Assembly (NCBI GenBank): GCA_964035795.1
Contig: OZ038324.1
Coordinates: 496,001 to 560,000 of the forward strand
Length of the DNA stretch: 64,000 nucleotides
Source: Pterobdella sp. o SKG-2022
Taxonomy: Eukaryota; Annelida; Clitellata; Hirudinida; Piscicolidae
Direction of reading: 5' to 3'
Shown here: piece by piece, positions 1-23,830 of the stretch
How the letters are laid out: every line of letters starts with the position of its first letter
Numbering within the stretch: the stretch's first letter is position 1
Translations under genes and position numbers: made by a program
Notes under the pieces: generated by a model
Databases searched by the model: none
What the model was told of the DNA's origin: nothing
Seen by the model: the letters and a program-made list of their open reading frames with translations, nothing else

Positions 1-372
1 TTAGAAGAAGATTCTATATATGTTGAAAATTATTTTACACACTAATTTGTGCTTTTTTGAATCCTGAAAATGACGTTTTATTGAATTTTAAAACTGCAAA
101 TTTTCAGAGCAAAGTAAGCAATATCTTCAATGCTTTAAGAGTTGGCCACTGAGTACAACTCTGCTCTCCATCAAGCTCTTCAATCTGCCTTTAGGTTTCT
201 GGAACATGGAGGTATTAGATACCGTTTGACTAAATATAACACACAATTATCTTTCTGTGGTGGCTTCGTGGGAGTCTTGAAAACTTCATCCAACCAACGT
301 GGAGTTGTTAAAAAGTCACTTAAAGTTTGTTGAAATTTTTCTGAAATGTACCCGTACTTCTCCTCCAAATAC
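1..372. other. Left edge, no feature recognised
   Basis: This stretch lies downstream of exon A6 of the minus-strand cysteine-rich gene. I looked for the next type B exon (C-x5-C-x4-C) on the minus strand and did not see one. It either lies beyond the window or the gene ends here. Confidence 0.4.
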
Positions 373-11747
<11,375 letters not shown>

Positions 11748-12274
11748 CGCAACAATCGTTTGAGTGCAGTACCATCAGCTTTTAAGCGCAGATTCGACAG
11801 CTGGCCAGCGTGTTGATCGATCCAAAACACAAAGGTCTTTTCGAATCAAACGTCGAAGTTAATACCTTCGATAAGATGCGTATGAAACAAAAGAAAGCAT
11901 TCTGGGTAGCTTATCGAATCAATCAATTGTGTTCGAGTTTGACGAGAAATAATGCTTTTATTTATCCTTATTAAAAAATTTTAAAATTAATACTCTCCAA
12001 CAATGCGGATTATCAGCATGAAGAGCTTGCAATTCTTTAAGTGCTCCTCCGACAATCACAAACTTTCCCAAACTTTGGTGCACTTAGTGGCCATGAAGGA
12101 ATGCCAGTTTCACTAGGCCAACAGCTATTCAATTTCCAATGCTAGATGTGTCTCACCTGAAGAGACTGGAAACCTTCAAGTCATGGTGAGTCATGGAAAA
12201 TGTATTCTCTACAAATTTTAAAATAATGAAGACTGCTATAACTAGTGTTTTGTAGAAACACATACAAGTACTTT

Positions 12275-12500
12275 TGAAAAATTCAAGAATTTTTACGTCG
12301 CTTCATAAAAGTTTTTTTTTATTTCACAAGTGAAAACAGCTGAAGTTATGCATAAGCCTTGCCAGAAAACGTTGGTATATCAGTTGGGTTATGCCAACGT
12401 TTTATGGCAAGGCTATGCTTATCGAAAATTTTAGCTGTTTTTTCTTAATAAATGGGTTGAAAAACTTTTTTGAATCGTCGTAAAAAACTGTTGTAAAGCA
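12275..12500. mobile_element. Foldback element (MITE-like hairpin)
   Basis: Imperfect palindrome. The left arm has AAAACAGCTGAAGTTATGC and GCCTTGCCAGAAAACGTTGG; the right arm has CCAACGTTTTATGGCAAGGC and TTTTAGCTGTTTTTT. The arms extend outward to matching ACGTCG and CGTCGT blocks. The central loop is about 15 bp. No coding capacity. Confidence 0.75.
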
Positions 12501-13001
12501 GGTCCTTGATAAGTAGATATTTATAAAAAGTCAATAAAATAACCAATAAAAACATAACTTGTGGTGGTAGCCTCAATCGTCTTCGTTGTTTGCTGGTCGA
12601 TTCAAGAGCCCAGTACGTTATGGATTACCGCTAATATTTTTATATTTTTCAATCAACTGAGCTTCTCTTCATCAGACAAGCACATCTCTCCGGTCTTCGA
12701 ACTTTGGTTTATGGCTGCTTCAGCCCCTCTCTTCTGACTCTTTCATATCTCTCTTTTTCACACACCACTTCTAAATCATAAAATTTTCTTCCACTTTACC
12801 TGCATTTTTCAACTTTTCATAAAAATTTTCGCAAGTGCTCAAAAACGCATCTATATAGCCGCATTCCCCTGCCCGAGTTCTTTCGACCACGCAAGTACCT
12901 CTGCAGCTAACCTAGTTTGCAAACTGTGTGCCTTACAAATAAATTAAGAATAATAATAGTCTTTAATTAAATAAAAAGTGATAAAAAAAATTCAATACAT
13001 T

Positions 13002-13368
13002 TACGCCCGTATTGCTCAGTTGTAGAGCATTAGACAAATTATTGTCGGCCCCTATAGGTCAATGGCTGAGCATTAGACTAATTATCTAAAAGTTACCGGG
13101 TTCGATCCCGCGTGGGCCGATAATTAGCACACTGTTCCACAGTGTGTTTTCGCTACATTAAATTTGTAGCAAGCGCTTCGATCTATAAAGAAAAGCGCTT
13201 TATAAATACCGCATTACATTACATTATCTAAAATTACCGGGTTTGATTCCGCGTGGGCTAACAATTAGCACCTGTTCCACAGTGTGTTTCCGCTGCATTA
13301 AATTTGAAGAAGCACTTTGATCTATAAGGAAAAGCGCTTTATTAAACCACATCATTACATTACGAATA
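13002..13368 (+). mobile_element. SINE cluster S2 (one full copy, two partial)
   Basis: A partial tRNA-like head (13002-13045) is interrupted by a full SINE (13046-13235), which is followed by a headless copy (13226-13368) repeating the B box, body and GCGCTTTATTAAA tail. Nested or tandem insertion of the same family. Confidence 0.88.
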
Positions 13369-13584
13369 AGATAATATGGTTAACTTTAGGAGTTTCTAGG
13401 CCACATAATTGTTATGCAAGAGAAAAAGACTATTAGAAATGTTTAAACAAAATAATATACAAATACTTATTTGTCAGAGAACCTGGAAAAATTAAGGATT
13501 TGAGGTTTTTCACAAAAGAATGTGTGGAAACAGAAAACATTTTTCTTTCTGTAGTTTTAAGCTTATACTGACCTAGTACAACCT

Positions 13585-14655
13585 TCAATCAGATCTCAGT
13601 TTTTGCTTAGCAAGCATGCTTGATAGCATCTCAAAATATCTTAAAAGATAGGCTGGACCTTCATTCGACAAACACTCAAACATCAGCAGCCGAAACTCAT
13701 AGTAAATCTTTTCATCAATTTTAAGCCAGTGCAGGTCTTTCAAAACAGGACTTATGTGATAATATTTTCTGGTACCTGTAATTGGCCTGGCTGTGGTGTT
13801 GATTAGAGATTGGAGTCTGTTTTTTTTATATTTAGAGAGCCCTGCAACGATATAATTGCCATAGTCTATCCGGCTCAATACTAGTGCTGATGCTAGTGTC
13901 TTCAAAAACTCAAAAAAATCTTGATCAATTTTATTTTTCTTGAGGGTACAAAACCGCATTGCAAGTTCTGAGTTTTATAGATAAATCTTCATCTAACCAG
14001 ACGCCAAAACTTTTGACATTTCTCGAAGGGATAATACTATTTGCAACTATTCTCACTGGTGACGTAGAATTCTAAAAGATTTCCATCATTGGATAACCAG
14101 ATGACTTCAATCTTAGAAACATTCAATTCCAAGTGATTCCAACCCGCAACATCAGCTATGCACTCAGATAATGCTACCTTCAGGTCAAGTTCATACTTAC
14201 AATGCCCATAAATTTGAGTGTCATCTGCATATTGGTAGAAACTGAAATTGTGCCTCATGACTAACTTATCAAAATCACCAGTACCAAGAGTGAACAGCAA
14301 TGGTCCAAGAAGAAAACCTTGGAGGACACCAGCAGATGAGTGCATCATTGATGTTTCAATTCCACAAGATCTGATAACAAAGGTTCTGTTACTTAAGTAG
14401 CTAGTAATTTTAGCACACTACCCCCAAAACCAGTCTTTCCAGCAATATATCATGGTTCATCAAATCGGAAGCTGACGAGAGATCCAGTAGAACCAAGAAA
14501 GATAACCCACCGTTATTGGCTGTTATCAAAATGTCTGAATAAACTTTTGAAATGACAGTTTCTGTAAATTGGTGACGACTTTTGAGCAAAAAACAGCTGT
14601 AATTTTCGAAAAGTTTAGCCTTATGATAAAACATTAGTTTATTTAGTAACATAGG
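13585..14655 (-). mobile_element. L2/CR1-type LINE fragment
   Basis: Minus-strand RT pieces: LVLLDLSSASDLMNHDILL, then GVLQGFLLGPLLFTL (decayed from VPQGSVLGPLLF), then the catalytic YQYADDTQIYGHC, SKIEVIWLSND, and the tail LASALVLSRIDYGN and LKDLHWLKID. Frameshifts separate the pieces. It matches the better copy at 46989-48070. Confidence 0.9.
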
Positions 14656-15350
14656 TTTTGAAGCAACTTTAACAAATGGAAATTTAGAAACAACTTATTT
14701 CTTAATGCTATTATTTTAATGTCAATTTGTGACTTCAAAGAAAAATATATTTTCTGATGTAGAGAAATTAATCTCTATGCCTCCCTTTTTTTCCTTTTCC
14801 CAAGTTTTTCTTGTCCATTTTTTGCAACTTCGGGTAACAGAAATATTTTTTCGAAATCTTCGACATTTAATTATTTACTTTCAAAATTTTATCAAAATTG
14901 AACCGCGGATAATGTCCTAGACGTTCCCGACTTAATGCAGTGGTTAATTTAAACCAAAGTTTTCATTACATCAACATCATAAAGGTTTTGATTTAAATTT
15001 TGATACTTTCTATAATAGTTAACAACTTTCAGAGTTATAAAAAGATTACTAATGTTTTTAAAACTAAGTTGAAGCTAACTATTTATAAAATTTAAGACTA
15101 AAACATATAGAGTGTAGTATTATGATTAAGTATAACTCCTGAATCTCAAAGTAAGGACAACCAACACACGAAGCTTTTCGTAAGGCTAGCTTACATTATC
15201 AAATGATAATCAAAATATTTCAAGCTATTTATACTATTTGCTATTATTAATGTTTTGCTTGAGATACAAGAGTATGGATTAATTGCTAAAATTTATATTG
15301 TTAATTATGAAATGAAAAGAGAAGTAAATAAGCTTATAATTGCTCAGCTG

Positions 15351-15980
15351 TTAGGTGATGCTAAATCGAAACAAAATAAGCGACTTTGGATCATTTAACG
15401 TGGGTCGCTGTGCTTTGATGTAGTAAGCCTCTAAGATCTTCCTCTTCCTAGCATTGGTGGAGGCTCTGTCTAGGATGCTCCAAGTGAACCTATGGTTAGG
15501 ATTCACCTTGAGATGTTTGGCAGGTTTGGAACTGCCTTTGTCCGATTCGTGCTCCACCCATCTGATACTGGAGTTTCTACGAGAGTTCCATCAATATACG
15601 TTTTCTTGCATGAGCATTTCCCTTTGTAGATAATATGTTGGTGATGTGTCAGTTTGTTCTTAATCGAGAAGAGAATGCGGATTTTGGTAGTGAGCCAAGA
15701 ATACGAAATCTTAATGCTGTGATTTGTAAATGACTCCACTTTATCCAAGAGTTTTTTGATTACGCTTTCATTCTTTGGGCAAAAAGGGATCTTAATATGC
15801 ACTTTCCTCCAAAAATCCTGGTGGGATCAAAAGCTTCTCTCTAGGCACTGCAAACTTGTTAAACTGATACATCATAAATTTAAAAGGGTAACCAGCATAG
15901 AAGAACTTAAACTTTATTCTCTTCATTTCGAAGTCAAAATCAAAGCCAATCGCCTTCGCTTTGTGTAACTCACCCATTAC
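15351..15980 (-). mobile_element. Penelope-like element, RT end plus GIY-YIG
   Basis: Minus strand: the post-RT block AKAIGFDFDFEMKRIKFKF and FYAGYPFKFM, a frameshift, then IPFCPKNESVIKKLLDKVE. The GIY-YIG-like part is YKGKCSCKKTYIDGTLVET with a downstream RKILEAYYIKAQRPTLND. The usual YIGET is mutated to YIDGT, and the frame is broken twice. Defective. Confidence 0.88.
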
Positions 15981-16819
15981 GACACTTCTCTTATATAGGA
16001 GCGGTACCTGTGATGAGAAATGAAAAGGTAGTTTATGTCCTTACTTCTAGTATTATGAATTTATCAGAATAATATTTTTTTTTACAAAAAACATTCAGAG
16101 TTTTCTAATTGTTTTAAATAAATTAAAGTTCAAATGTCATTATTTAAAACAAGATCTGGATGTAAGGACAAATAATAGAAGAATGTGGAAGGCAGCGGTT
16201 GATGATTGAAAAACTCTTATGCAAGTAAGGGTAGAAATAGTTTTCCAATACACCAAGTAGGTTGGTGTTGTAATCACCATCTGCTTTTTCTGCTGGACTT
16301 TATTCTTCATTATATTCTCATATAGAATTTTAAAATGAGTTTCAAAAGATATAACAAAAAAAACGAAGAAAATTACCATTGAGTTCATAAAATATAGAAA
16401 AATTAGAGAACTAATTTTATATTAAACCAATAAAGATGAGAAAATCAATGTTAGTTAAAATTTCATTCAAATCAATCATAAATGAATCAAATATGGAAAA
16501 ACCTGACATAATCTGAGTCAAATTGGAAAGACGGAAATCTCACTGAAAAATCAAAACTCTCATTTTATAAATCATACTTAGTATTATAAATTGGTATAAT
16601 CTGAGTCTAATAAAAAAGTAAAAATCTTACCGAAACGATATCTTCAAGAATATGCCTGAAATAATGTTTCACTTTGTCTCATTTTAAAAGAATTCAAACA
16701 ACTTTAAAACTATTTATTGTAAAATAAACTACTTTTATTTAATTTGTAATGAAATTGATAGTACCAAAAATAAGATCTGAGTGATTATAAAATACAAAGT
16801 TTCCTATTTTTTACACGCA
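15981..16819. other. AT-rich intergenic stretch, nothing recognised
   Basis: Low-complexity AT-rich DNA between the Penelope-like element and the right arm of the inverted duplication. No exon, RNA or element was recognised on either strand. Confidence 0.5.
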
Positions 16820-17013
16820 TTAACGCCTTCCAACCTCAAAATCCCCCATCAACACCCTCAACATCAACATGCTCCAACATCAACACCCACCATCATCCCT
16901 AGGGAATCTACTGCCCACCAGAGAACGTTTGTTACAACCACGTCATTACACCAGGTCTTTCTCATTTAACATCGAGTTGAACATCATTAATTCCACCACC
17001 ATTGAACTGCCAG

Positions 17014-17196
17014 TGCCTCCGTGTGCAGAGGGAGAATCTGTTTGCCAGTGTGGGGTAAGTGCCATCCTTGTAGTTCTCATCAGAAAAACATTCAATTGAT
17101 ATATAAGTAAACGAAGGTTCTACTTGTTTAAGTTTCTCGGCATCTTCTGTCAACCACCCGGGCTTTGCTTCAACGGAGTCTGCCTTCAAAACCCAG
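17014..17196 (+). pseudogene. Duplicated A3+B3 exon pair of the cysteine-rich gene
   Basis: A3 copy 17014-17054 (PPCAEGESVCQCG, donor GTAAGT) and B3 copy 17133-17196 (GIFCQPPGLCFNGVC). Splice sites and frames are intact, with only a couple of substitutions from the left-arm exons. The pair is in the opposite orientation and no other exon of that gene lies beside it, so it is most likely a detached fragment, though it could be spliced into something else. Confidence 0.7.
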
Positions 17197-17764
17197 GTGC
17201 TTCTACCATTTTCAATTGCTTCTTAGTTACCCCAAAAAGATCTCTATGTACCAACTACAACTCTCAAATTAAGAGTTCTTTATTTGGGCAACTTGTATAT
17301 TTAATTTATTGAATCTCTGTGGGCAACAATGCTATAATGTATACGCATTAGCCTTACATTAGTACCTAGGTCAGTAAGCTGACACCAACGTCATATTTTT
17401 AGCACTTATTGAGAGACTTTGCCTGAGCTGATTATATCATACAAAAGGCAGTTTTGTGACTCTGAGTTGAGACAATGAGTGGTGGCTGTTAAGTATTGTT
17501 GGGTTGGTGATTATTGGATGATGTAGTCATGAACTATTTTTGTTTTTATTGTTTTCATGTTGCTTGTAATTATTCTTTCATTTTTGTTAGTTTTGTTGGT
17601 GGCGGTGATGTATACTGTGTAGTTCTTGGTATCGAATGTTTTTTGTTTTTAGCATGAAGGGTTGTTTTAAAAGAATTACTGTAAGGGTAGTGCAAATTGG
17701 TTATAAATGATTTTGTTGGAATTATTTAAACTGAATTAAACGTAGTGTCTCATGGTTTTTCGCT

Positions 17765-18002
17765 CCTGCATCGAGGGTGTTCCATGGCTCCCACTCCTAT
17801 ATTACGGGTGCTCATGGGCTCCCATTTCTGTATTTAGGGTGCTCATGGGCTCCCACTCCTGCATCAAGGGTGCCCATGGGCTCCCACTCCTGCATCAAGG
17901 GTGCCCATGGGCTCCCACTCCTGCATCAAGGGTGCCCATGGGCTTCCACTCCTGCATCAAGGGTGCCCATGGGCTTCTATTCCTGCATCAAGGATGCCCA
18001 TG
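17765..18002 (+). repeat. 31-bp minisatellite, right arm copy
   Basis: About eight units of CTCCCACTCCTGCATCAAGG plus GTGCCCATGGG. Because 31 is not a multiple of 3 and the unit lacks stops, all three frames stay open across it; this is a shadow and not a gene. Confidence 0.92.
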
Positions 18003-18221
18003 TTTTCAAAGATGACAACGAGAAGAGCACTTTTCGAAATGTATCGGTTCAGAAGATTTAAGGAATACGTGTATAAAATTATGATGAATTTTCGAGCAAC
18101 ATTAGGAGTTCGTACAGTTTGGTTGTTGAGAACTTGAATGTTCCTTGCTTTTTTGAGTCACTGGTACTTTGGCGTTTATGATCCCAGTTTGCTAAGTTTG
18201 AGAGAGTTGCTTTAATCTGCA

Positions 18222-18402
18222 TGTCGGCCCCTATAGCTCAATGGTTGAGCGTTAGATTAATTATCTAAAGTTACCGGGTTCGATCCTGTGGGGGCCGACA
18301 ATTAGCACACTGTTCCATAGTGTTTTTTCGCTAAATTATATTTGTATCAAGCCCTTTGATCTATAAGAAAAAGCGCTTTATAAATACCGTATTACATTAC
18401 AT
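18222..18402 (+). mobile_element. tRNA-derived SINE copy S3
   Basis: Full copy: GGCCCCTATAGCTCAATGG head, GGGTTCGATCC B box, AAAGCGCTTTATAAATACCG tail and CATTACATTACAT end. It is the duplicated partner of S1 within the inverted arms. Confidence 0.92.
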
Positions 18403-18843
18403 GTGACGGATGCACTTCAAAATTCATTGTTGGATCATCTGGCAAATCAACTTTCAAACTTTGTAGTGGGGCGCATCACTCGGCCAATCACACGCTTCTT
18501 TCTTTTTTCTGATTTCACCTCAACCCAGATTTTATTATCTTCACTTGAAATTGAGGCGGAAATGTTTAAATGACTGAAATGAGTGCAGATGACTCTGGAA
18601 GCTTACTGGGTCCACATTTGCTTACTTGCATCAAGCACCATCTGTGACGTCAGCAAAATCATGTCATCTCTGTATTTAGCTTGGTGTGCTAGTTCTTGCA
18701 GTCCTCATGAGGCTGCGTATTAACGTCAAGCAGCTATAAGCAGCAAGGTGTCTTTTTTTGAGGCTTTAAAAGGTTGGGATAAAAACAGACCAAAAAAAAC
18801 AGTGAAAAAAAGAGAAGGAATGAAGTCTATCGTCTCAAAATGT

Positions 18844-19590
18844 AGAGAGTTGCCAGCGTTTGAGGAGGTGATCAAATGCGCCTCAAAGACGGTGCACATG
18901 TAAGATGCCAGCTGTGGCACCCAAAAGCAGATCTACAAGTTCCTTCATAAATACGATTATGGCATTCCTTCTCTGCAATGCCTAGGTTACTATGTGATTG
19001 TTATGTGCCTTTTGCATGGTTGTTATGTGATTGTTATGGGGTTGTTTCATGCTTATTATGTGGTTATTATGTGCCTGCTACATGGTTGTTATGGTGTTGT
19101 TACATGGTTGTTATGTGGTTTTTGTGTCCTTCTTTTTCTTTAATAACGTACACTAACATTTCAAAAGACTTCATGTTACAACATGTCATGATCTTCTTGC
19201 CTTTCAATTTTAAGCCTCTAAATGTTAGATTTGGTAATTGATTGTTCATATCCCTTAGAGCCCAAAAAACCATGACTCAACGGGGCCCCGATTCTGGGGT
19301 GTGCGTCACTAAGCTTCCTCCTCCTCCTTCTCTTCTCCACACACCTGCTTTTGTAGTTTGTGGCAAATTTGAGAGTTTTGCTTTTTAAAAATCACTATAG
19401 GTTTGACAAAACTCATTTTAAAAAATCACTTTAGATTTGAATAAACTCGTTGTTGAAAAATTCAGTTTCCCGTTTTTCTCTAAATTCAAAATACTGATCT
19501 GAGTTACTCCCATATGAGCTTTTTAGTCAACCTTTGTAGATATTTTTTAATTTTAGGCAGACTTCTTGTTGTGGCTATTTTTCCGTTGTT
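18844..19590. repeat. Inverted duplication arm B (left)
   Basis: The reverse complement of 24300-25085, containing a decayed copy of an exon of the LDLa gene and part of its intronic minisatellite, with fewer units than the source. Confidence 0.9.
18848..18985 (+). pseudogene. Broken copy of exon 5 of the LDLa gene
   Basis: Matches the exon at 24945-25082: LPAFEEVIKCASKTVHM, then an in-frame TAA at 18901 where the source reads F. The remainder ([13 protein letters not shown]) and the donor GTTACT are kept. Because of the stop it cannot work as a coding exon. Confidence 0.82.
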
Positions 19591-20397
19591 AATGTATAGA
19601 GACTGAGTATATCCCATTTTCCAACTTTTCTTGACACTCCGTTAAACAGACCAACTCTCATTTATTTTCTTCAGCACTATATGGTACACATTACTTATTA
19701 TCCAAAATAAATGGTAAAATAAATTGAAAAAATGCGAAGTTTTCACGACCAAAAAGTTCAATGAATCACTTCTAAAATTTAATTGGTTAGCTCTGAACAA
19801 CTGACAGCGCTGAACAACTGACAGCGCTGAACAACCGCTTGTATTTCGTGAGACAAAACATCATGACCTCAATTCAACACCGATGAGATTTTGTAGCTGG
19901 AAAGAAAGGCAGATGTGGACTTCTTTCACATCTCTCAATATAAAAATTTAGCAGTTTTGAAATTTCCATTTTCACCCGATAAAATGTTTACAAAGCTTCC
20001 CATTAAACCATTGTTACAATAATTGTACTAATTTGAAGCTAAACAGCAAAACGCAATTGAATTCTTATATGAAAAGCTGTTTAGTGCTATTGAAAGCTAG
20101 TGTTTTGACAGTGAGTAACAATGAGTTTAGCAATTTTCAGGCATATTTCTGATACGTCTTTCACTTATCTATCAATCTTGAAATAAACAAAAGTACTGGC
20201 AGAAATTCTTTGCAAAGAAAGACAATGTGATCAGGCTTTAGCAACTCAGTGCAACTCCCTTGTTTGTCTACATTGTCATTTTGTTATTTACCAAATTCAC
20301 AATAAAGCTATATTTAAAATGTTTCAAAATGTTATTGGAAGTTCGCATTTGTGAAAGTTATATAAGACAAGTCGTCCGAGGTTGTCGAATTCGTAAC

Positions 20398-21535
20398 ATG
20401 AGGATCATTATCACTGCTGTCTTGGCGCTTTCTGTTTTTTGCGAGGTTTTTTTCAAACATTCTGCATTCAATTTTTGACAATAAGTTTGTTGATGTTGAA
20501 ACTTGATCCAGGCGAAGAATTCCTTCAGCGAGGAAGAGCAGCAAAAACTGGTGCAACTACATAACAACAAACGCTCCATCGTCTCTCCCACTGCTGCCGA
20601 CATGAGACAACTGGTCCTTTAGCCACTTTGGAAATCATATTTCATTTTTATTCAAATTCATTTTTTTTTTACATCGATTGAGTTTTATAAACGCAGGAGT
20701 TCTCAAGCGACCTGGCTGCTTCAGCCGAGGCGTGGGCTGACGGGTGTGTGTGGGGTCACGGTACTGGTGATGTCACTCAAAGAACATACAAAACTTTTGG
20801 CCAAAATCTTTTTGTTTCTTTTCCAGGTGATGTTCTCATATTTTTCAGAGTAGAGTTGTTGAGCCGTAATGACTTGGAAGTTTGCTTTAAGCCACTTGTC
20901 ATAAGGACTTTTTGTTGCTTAAATTATTTTGTTACCATCTTACTAAAATTTTTGAATCTATTTTATTTAATTCATTCTGCTTCAGCATTCAACATCAGCC
21001 AATCTGTGGACGCCTGGGATGACGAGAAGAAGCATTACACATACTCAACAGCAACTTGTACTGCTGTCTGTGGCCACTACACTCAGGTACCTTTGTTTTT
21101 TCAATTCAGTCAACCAAATAAAGCTTCAATGTCAGGTAGTATGGGCCAAGTCATCGAAAATAGGATGTGGAGTGAAAAAATGTGCCAGCATGCAGAACTT
21201 ATCCTTCAAAGATGCTTATTATGTTGTTTGCCATTACCATGTTGCGTGAGTTATGACTTTTAAATGTTTCTTGAATCTCATATGGGATGGTATTTCAGAG
21301 GCAACCTTGCTGTAAATGGGAAGGTGTTACAACCGTATGAGGCGGGGTCATCGTGCTCAGCCTGCCCTCCAGAGGCCAATGTGTGCAACAACCAGTTATG
21401 CAGTATGTTTTTCTTTTCATTCTCATGCTGCAATAAGTGAAGAATGATTTGCCAGGTGCAGGAAGAGCTACAAACTCCACGGGAATTACAGTGCTTTCAA
21501 GTGAGCTAAACGTTAATCAATGGAACGTGTTTTAA
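20398..21535 (+). CDS. CAP-superfamily (CRISP/SCP-like) secreted protein, complete
   Basis: Seven exons: 20398-20445, 20512-20613, 20697-20826, 20986-21086, 21136-21245, 21299-21402, 21456-21535; 675 nt, 224 residues, all phases consistent. Exon 1 is a signal peptide (MRIIITAVLALSVFC). CAP domain marks: QLHNNKRSIVSP (HN..R), AEAWADGCVWGHG, FGQNLF (usually GENL), CGHYTQVVW with the conserved His, and GCGVKKC...YYVVCHYHVAGN. The exons are followed by a short Cys-rich hinge, CSACPPEANVCNNQLC, as in CRISP proteins, and the protein ends without an ion-channel-regulator domain. CAP proteins are extracellular with varied roles (immunity, reproduction, venom); the role here is unknown. A related partial gene lies at 58274. 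Confidence 0.9.
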
Positions 21536-22204
21536 ACTAATGAAACGTTTGTAAGGCACGACAACTGTAAAGGGCCTCTTGAGCGAAGGGAGTAGGAAGG
21601 CAACTCTTGCAGTCTTCGTGATGGCTTGCAGCCTGGCAGTTCATTTTTGAATCCTACAAGCTCCAGTAACAAAACGATGCTCTTTTAGAAAACGATGATT
21701 TGAACTTTTGACACTTTTACACATAGTGATATTAGTTAATATTTAACAACATTTGTTTTGTAGCATCGACTTTTGTTTCTAATGCGTACAATTTATTTGC
21801 ATACTATGAAATATGTTTTAGTAATTCAAAGCAACAGTGGAATTATATATACATTAGCGGCAGTCTGAAGCAATTGAAAAAGAGATGAGACTTACAGACA
21901 CCAGTTTTGAGAGCTTGAGCACTTAGATAGGTTTGTTGAAAAGCAATAATGGTGCTAACAAAAAATTAAACATTGGCGTCATATTAAGGACTTCTGAACT
22001 CACCAATCTTCAAACCCTCCAATCGTCGAACCTTCCAATCTTCAAACTTTCCAATCTTTGAACTCTCAAACCCTCCAATCTTTGAACCCTCCGAAATTCA
22101 ATTAACTTATAGTTTTTTACGTTGCAATTCAATTCTTTCCGTAAATTCATATAATTAGAAAGTTTCAAACATATTGATAACTCACCAATTGCCATATAAC
22201 TTTG

Positions 22205-22690
22205 GCAAGTTAATAGTTAAGGTTTGAAGTTTCCTTTTCTGATGCGCATAGGTCGCCCAAGATTTGCTGTCGTAAAGCAGGGTACTGATGACACAGGTAG
22301 ACTTTGACTTTAGTGGTGATAGTGAGATGTTTGTTATCCCAAACCCGCTTGGTGAGCTTAGCCAGAGTCGTTGCGGCTCTTCCAATGCGTTTGCTGATCT
22401 CTGTATCCAGCGATAACGAGCCTGTTGTTGTTGAGCTTAAATACTGAAACTGGTTGACAACTTCCAGTTTTTGCTCGTTTATTCTAATGGTAGGTGGCAT
22501 TGGTATTGCTTGGCTCCTTGCCTGAGTCTTCTTTAGACTAATGGTCAGATATGATGCCAGAGCTTTTTGAAGACAACCTCGATGCGATATTGTTTCTTGC
22601 AGAAAAGTTTTGCTTTTTTTGTGAGCTTCTATTAACCTCTTTTTTTGAAAAAGAACATTCTTGTAGTTTAACACAAAAAACAAATTCGTA
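22205..22690 (-). mobile_element. LINE fragment (RT C-terminal region)
   Basis: Minus strand: KALASYLTISLKKTQ, INEQKLEVVNQFQYL, then TEISKRIGRAATTLAKL and TKRVWDNKHLTITTKVKVY. This is the post-catalytic region common to many endonuclease-type LINEs. Short and truncated at both ends. Confidence 0.85.
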
Positions 22691-22744
22691 GATTCGTTTA
22701 AATAGGGCCAATAAATTTTTTATCATGTTCTTCTAATGTCTTAC

Positions 22745-23830
22745 CAGTTACAATTACATCGTAATTATTATTAGATTATTCATTGCTTCTTGAAAAATTC
22801 CTGGAGCACATTTGACTCCGAAAGGTAGTCTCTCATATTGAAAGAATCCTAGTTGTTTACGTCCATAGGGAATTTTTCTGGATATACAAAACACTGGTTT
22901 TGCTCCTGCTTTGATGAGAAGTTTCGCTTTTGTTAGTTTACAAAGACCTAATCCGTTTCAAATTGGCCCATTATCTTAATTCGGCTTCCGATTTTTTCCA
23001 TGTTTCTTTACTTATTATTGTGACTTCAGCTCCACAATCTAATTGCATGCATATGGGTGCTGCCTTATTTATCTTAACCCATGCGTATCTTTTTTTTGTT
23101 CTGTTATCTCTCGTTATAACATTAATGTTTTTCCTATTTTACCATGTTTGAACTCTTTAAACTCTGATCGATTGTTTCTGAATCGTGGCTTATAATTTTT
23201 TTTGTGATAAATATTTTTATTTCAGTTGGAATTTCCATGTTTTCTACGTATATTGTTCCTTCTCATTGGCACGTATTCTTTTTTTAATCTCCAACAATCT
23301 CGTTTCAAATGATTTTTTGAGCCGCACAAATAACAAGTCCTTATTTTATCATCAGAATCTTTGCTAAAGTCTTCTTTATGATATTTTTTGGAATCTTATT
23401 TTACTTTCAAAATGAATTTTTCAGTAATTAGGTCTGCATCATTTTTGTTAACAATCATTTTTTCGCATGTATTTATCAAACATTCTAAAGTTGTTTTATT
23501 GTTTCCCTATATTTTGGTAATCAGTTCAACTAATGCATTGTTATCTTCTTTTGCTTTTAAGCCTAATGTAAAACAAGACATTTGATATCTTTCTTTGACA
23601 TTTCAGCTACTTTGGCTGTTTCGCACAAGCGGTTTACTATGCCTCCATATGTTATCATCGGCATGAAAATTTTTTTAATCAAATTGAGAAATTCAAACCT
23701 TTTCATGAATAAAGAAATCTTACCTCCGAATAATTTTTCCAATATACTTTTTGCTTTCTCATAATCAATGTCTAGCTCTTTTTGGCAAAATTGCGTCTGT
23801 AAATAGACTATAAGTGCGAGCATTCAACTT
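22745..23830 (-). mobile_element. Gypsy-type LTR retrotransposon remnant (gag, protease, part of RT)
   Basis: Minus strand order: gag-like helices (YGGIVNRLCETAKVAEM), a zinc knuckle CYLCGSKNHLKRDC near 23290-23335 (CX2CX4HX4C), a protease-like LDCGAEVTIISK, and RT pieces PVFCISRKIPYG and YERLPFGVKCAPGIFQ. The RT blocks are closer together than in an intact element, so the middle of the fingers/palm is deleted. No LTR was seen. Defective. Confidence 0.82.

Larger units (their letters stand above)
16820..18843. repeat. Inverted duplication arm A (right)
   Basis: The reverse complement of 7630-9591. Its right end is fused directly to another duplicated block (18844-19590) whose source lies at 24300-25085. 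Confidence 0.93.

Noticed and set aside
142..333. 63-codon plus-strand frame at the left edge
   Set aside because: No domain, no splice support; the minus strand carries the cysteine-rich gene here.
17752..18061. Three overlapping open frames with repeated SHSCIKGAHGLP-type text
   Set aside because: A 31-bp minisatellite lacking stop codons opens all frames; no splice context or domain.
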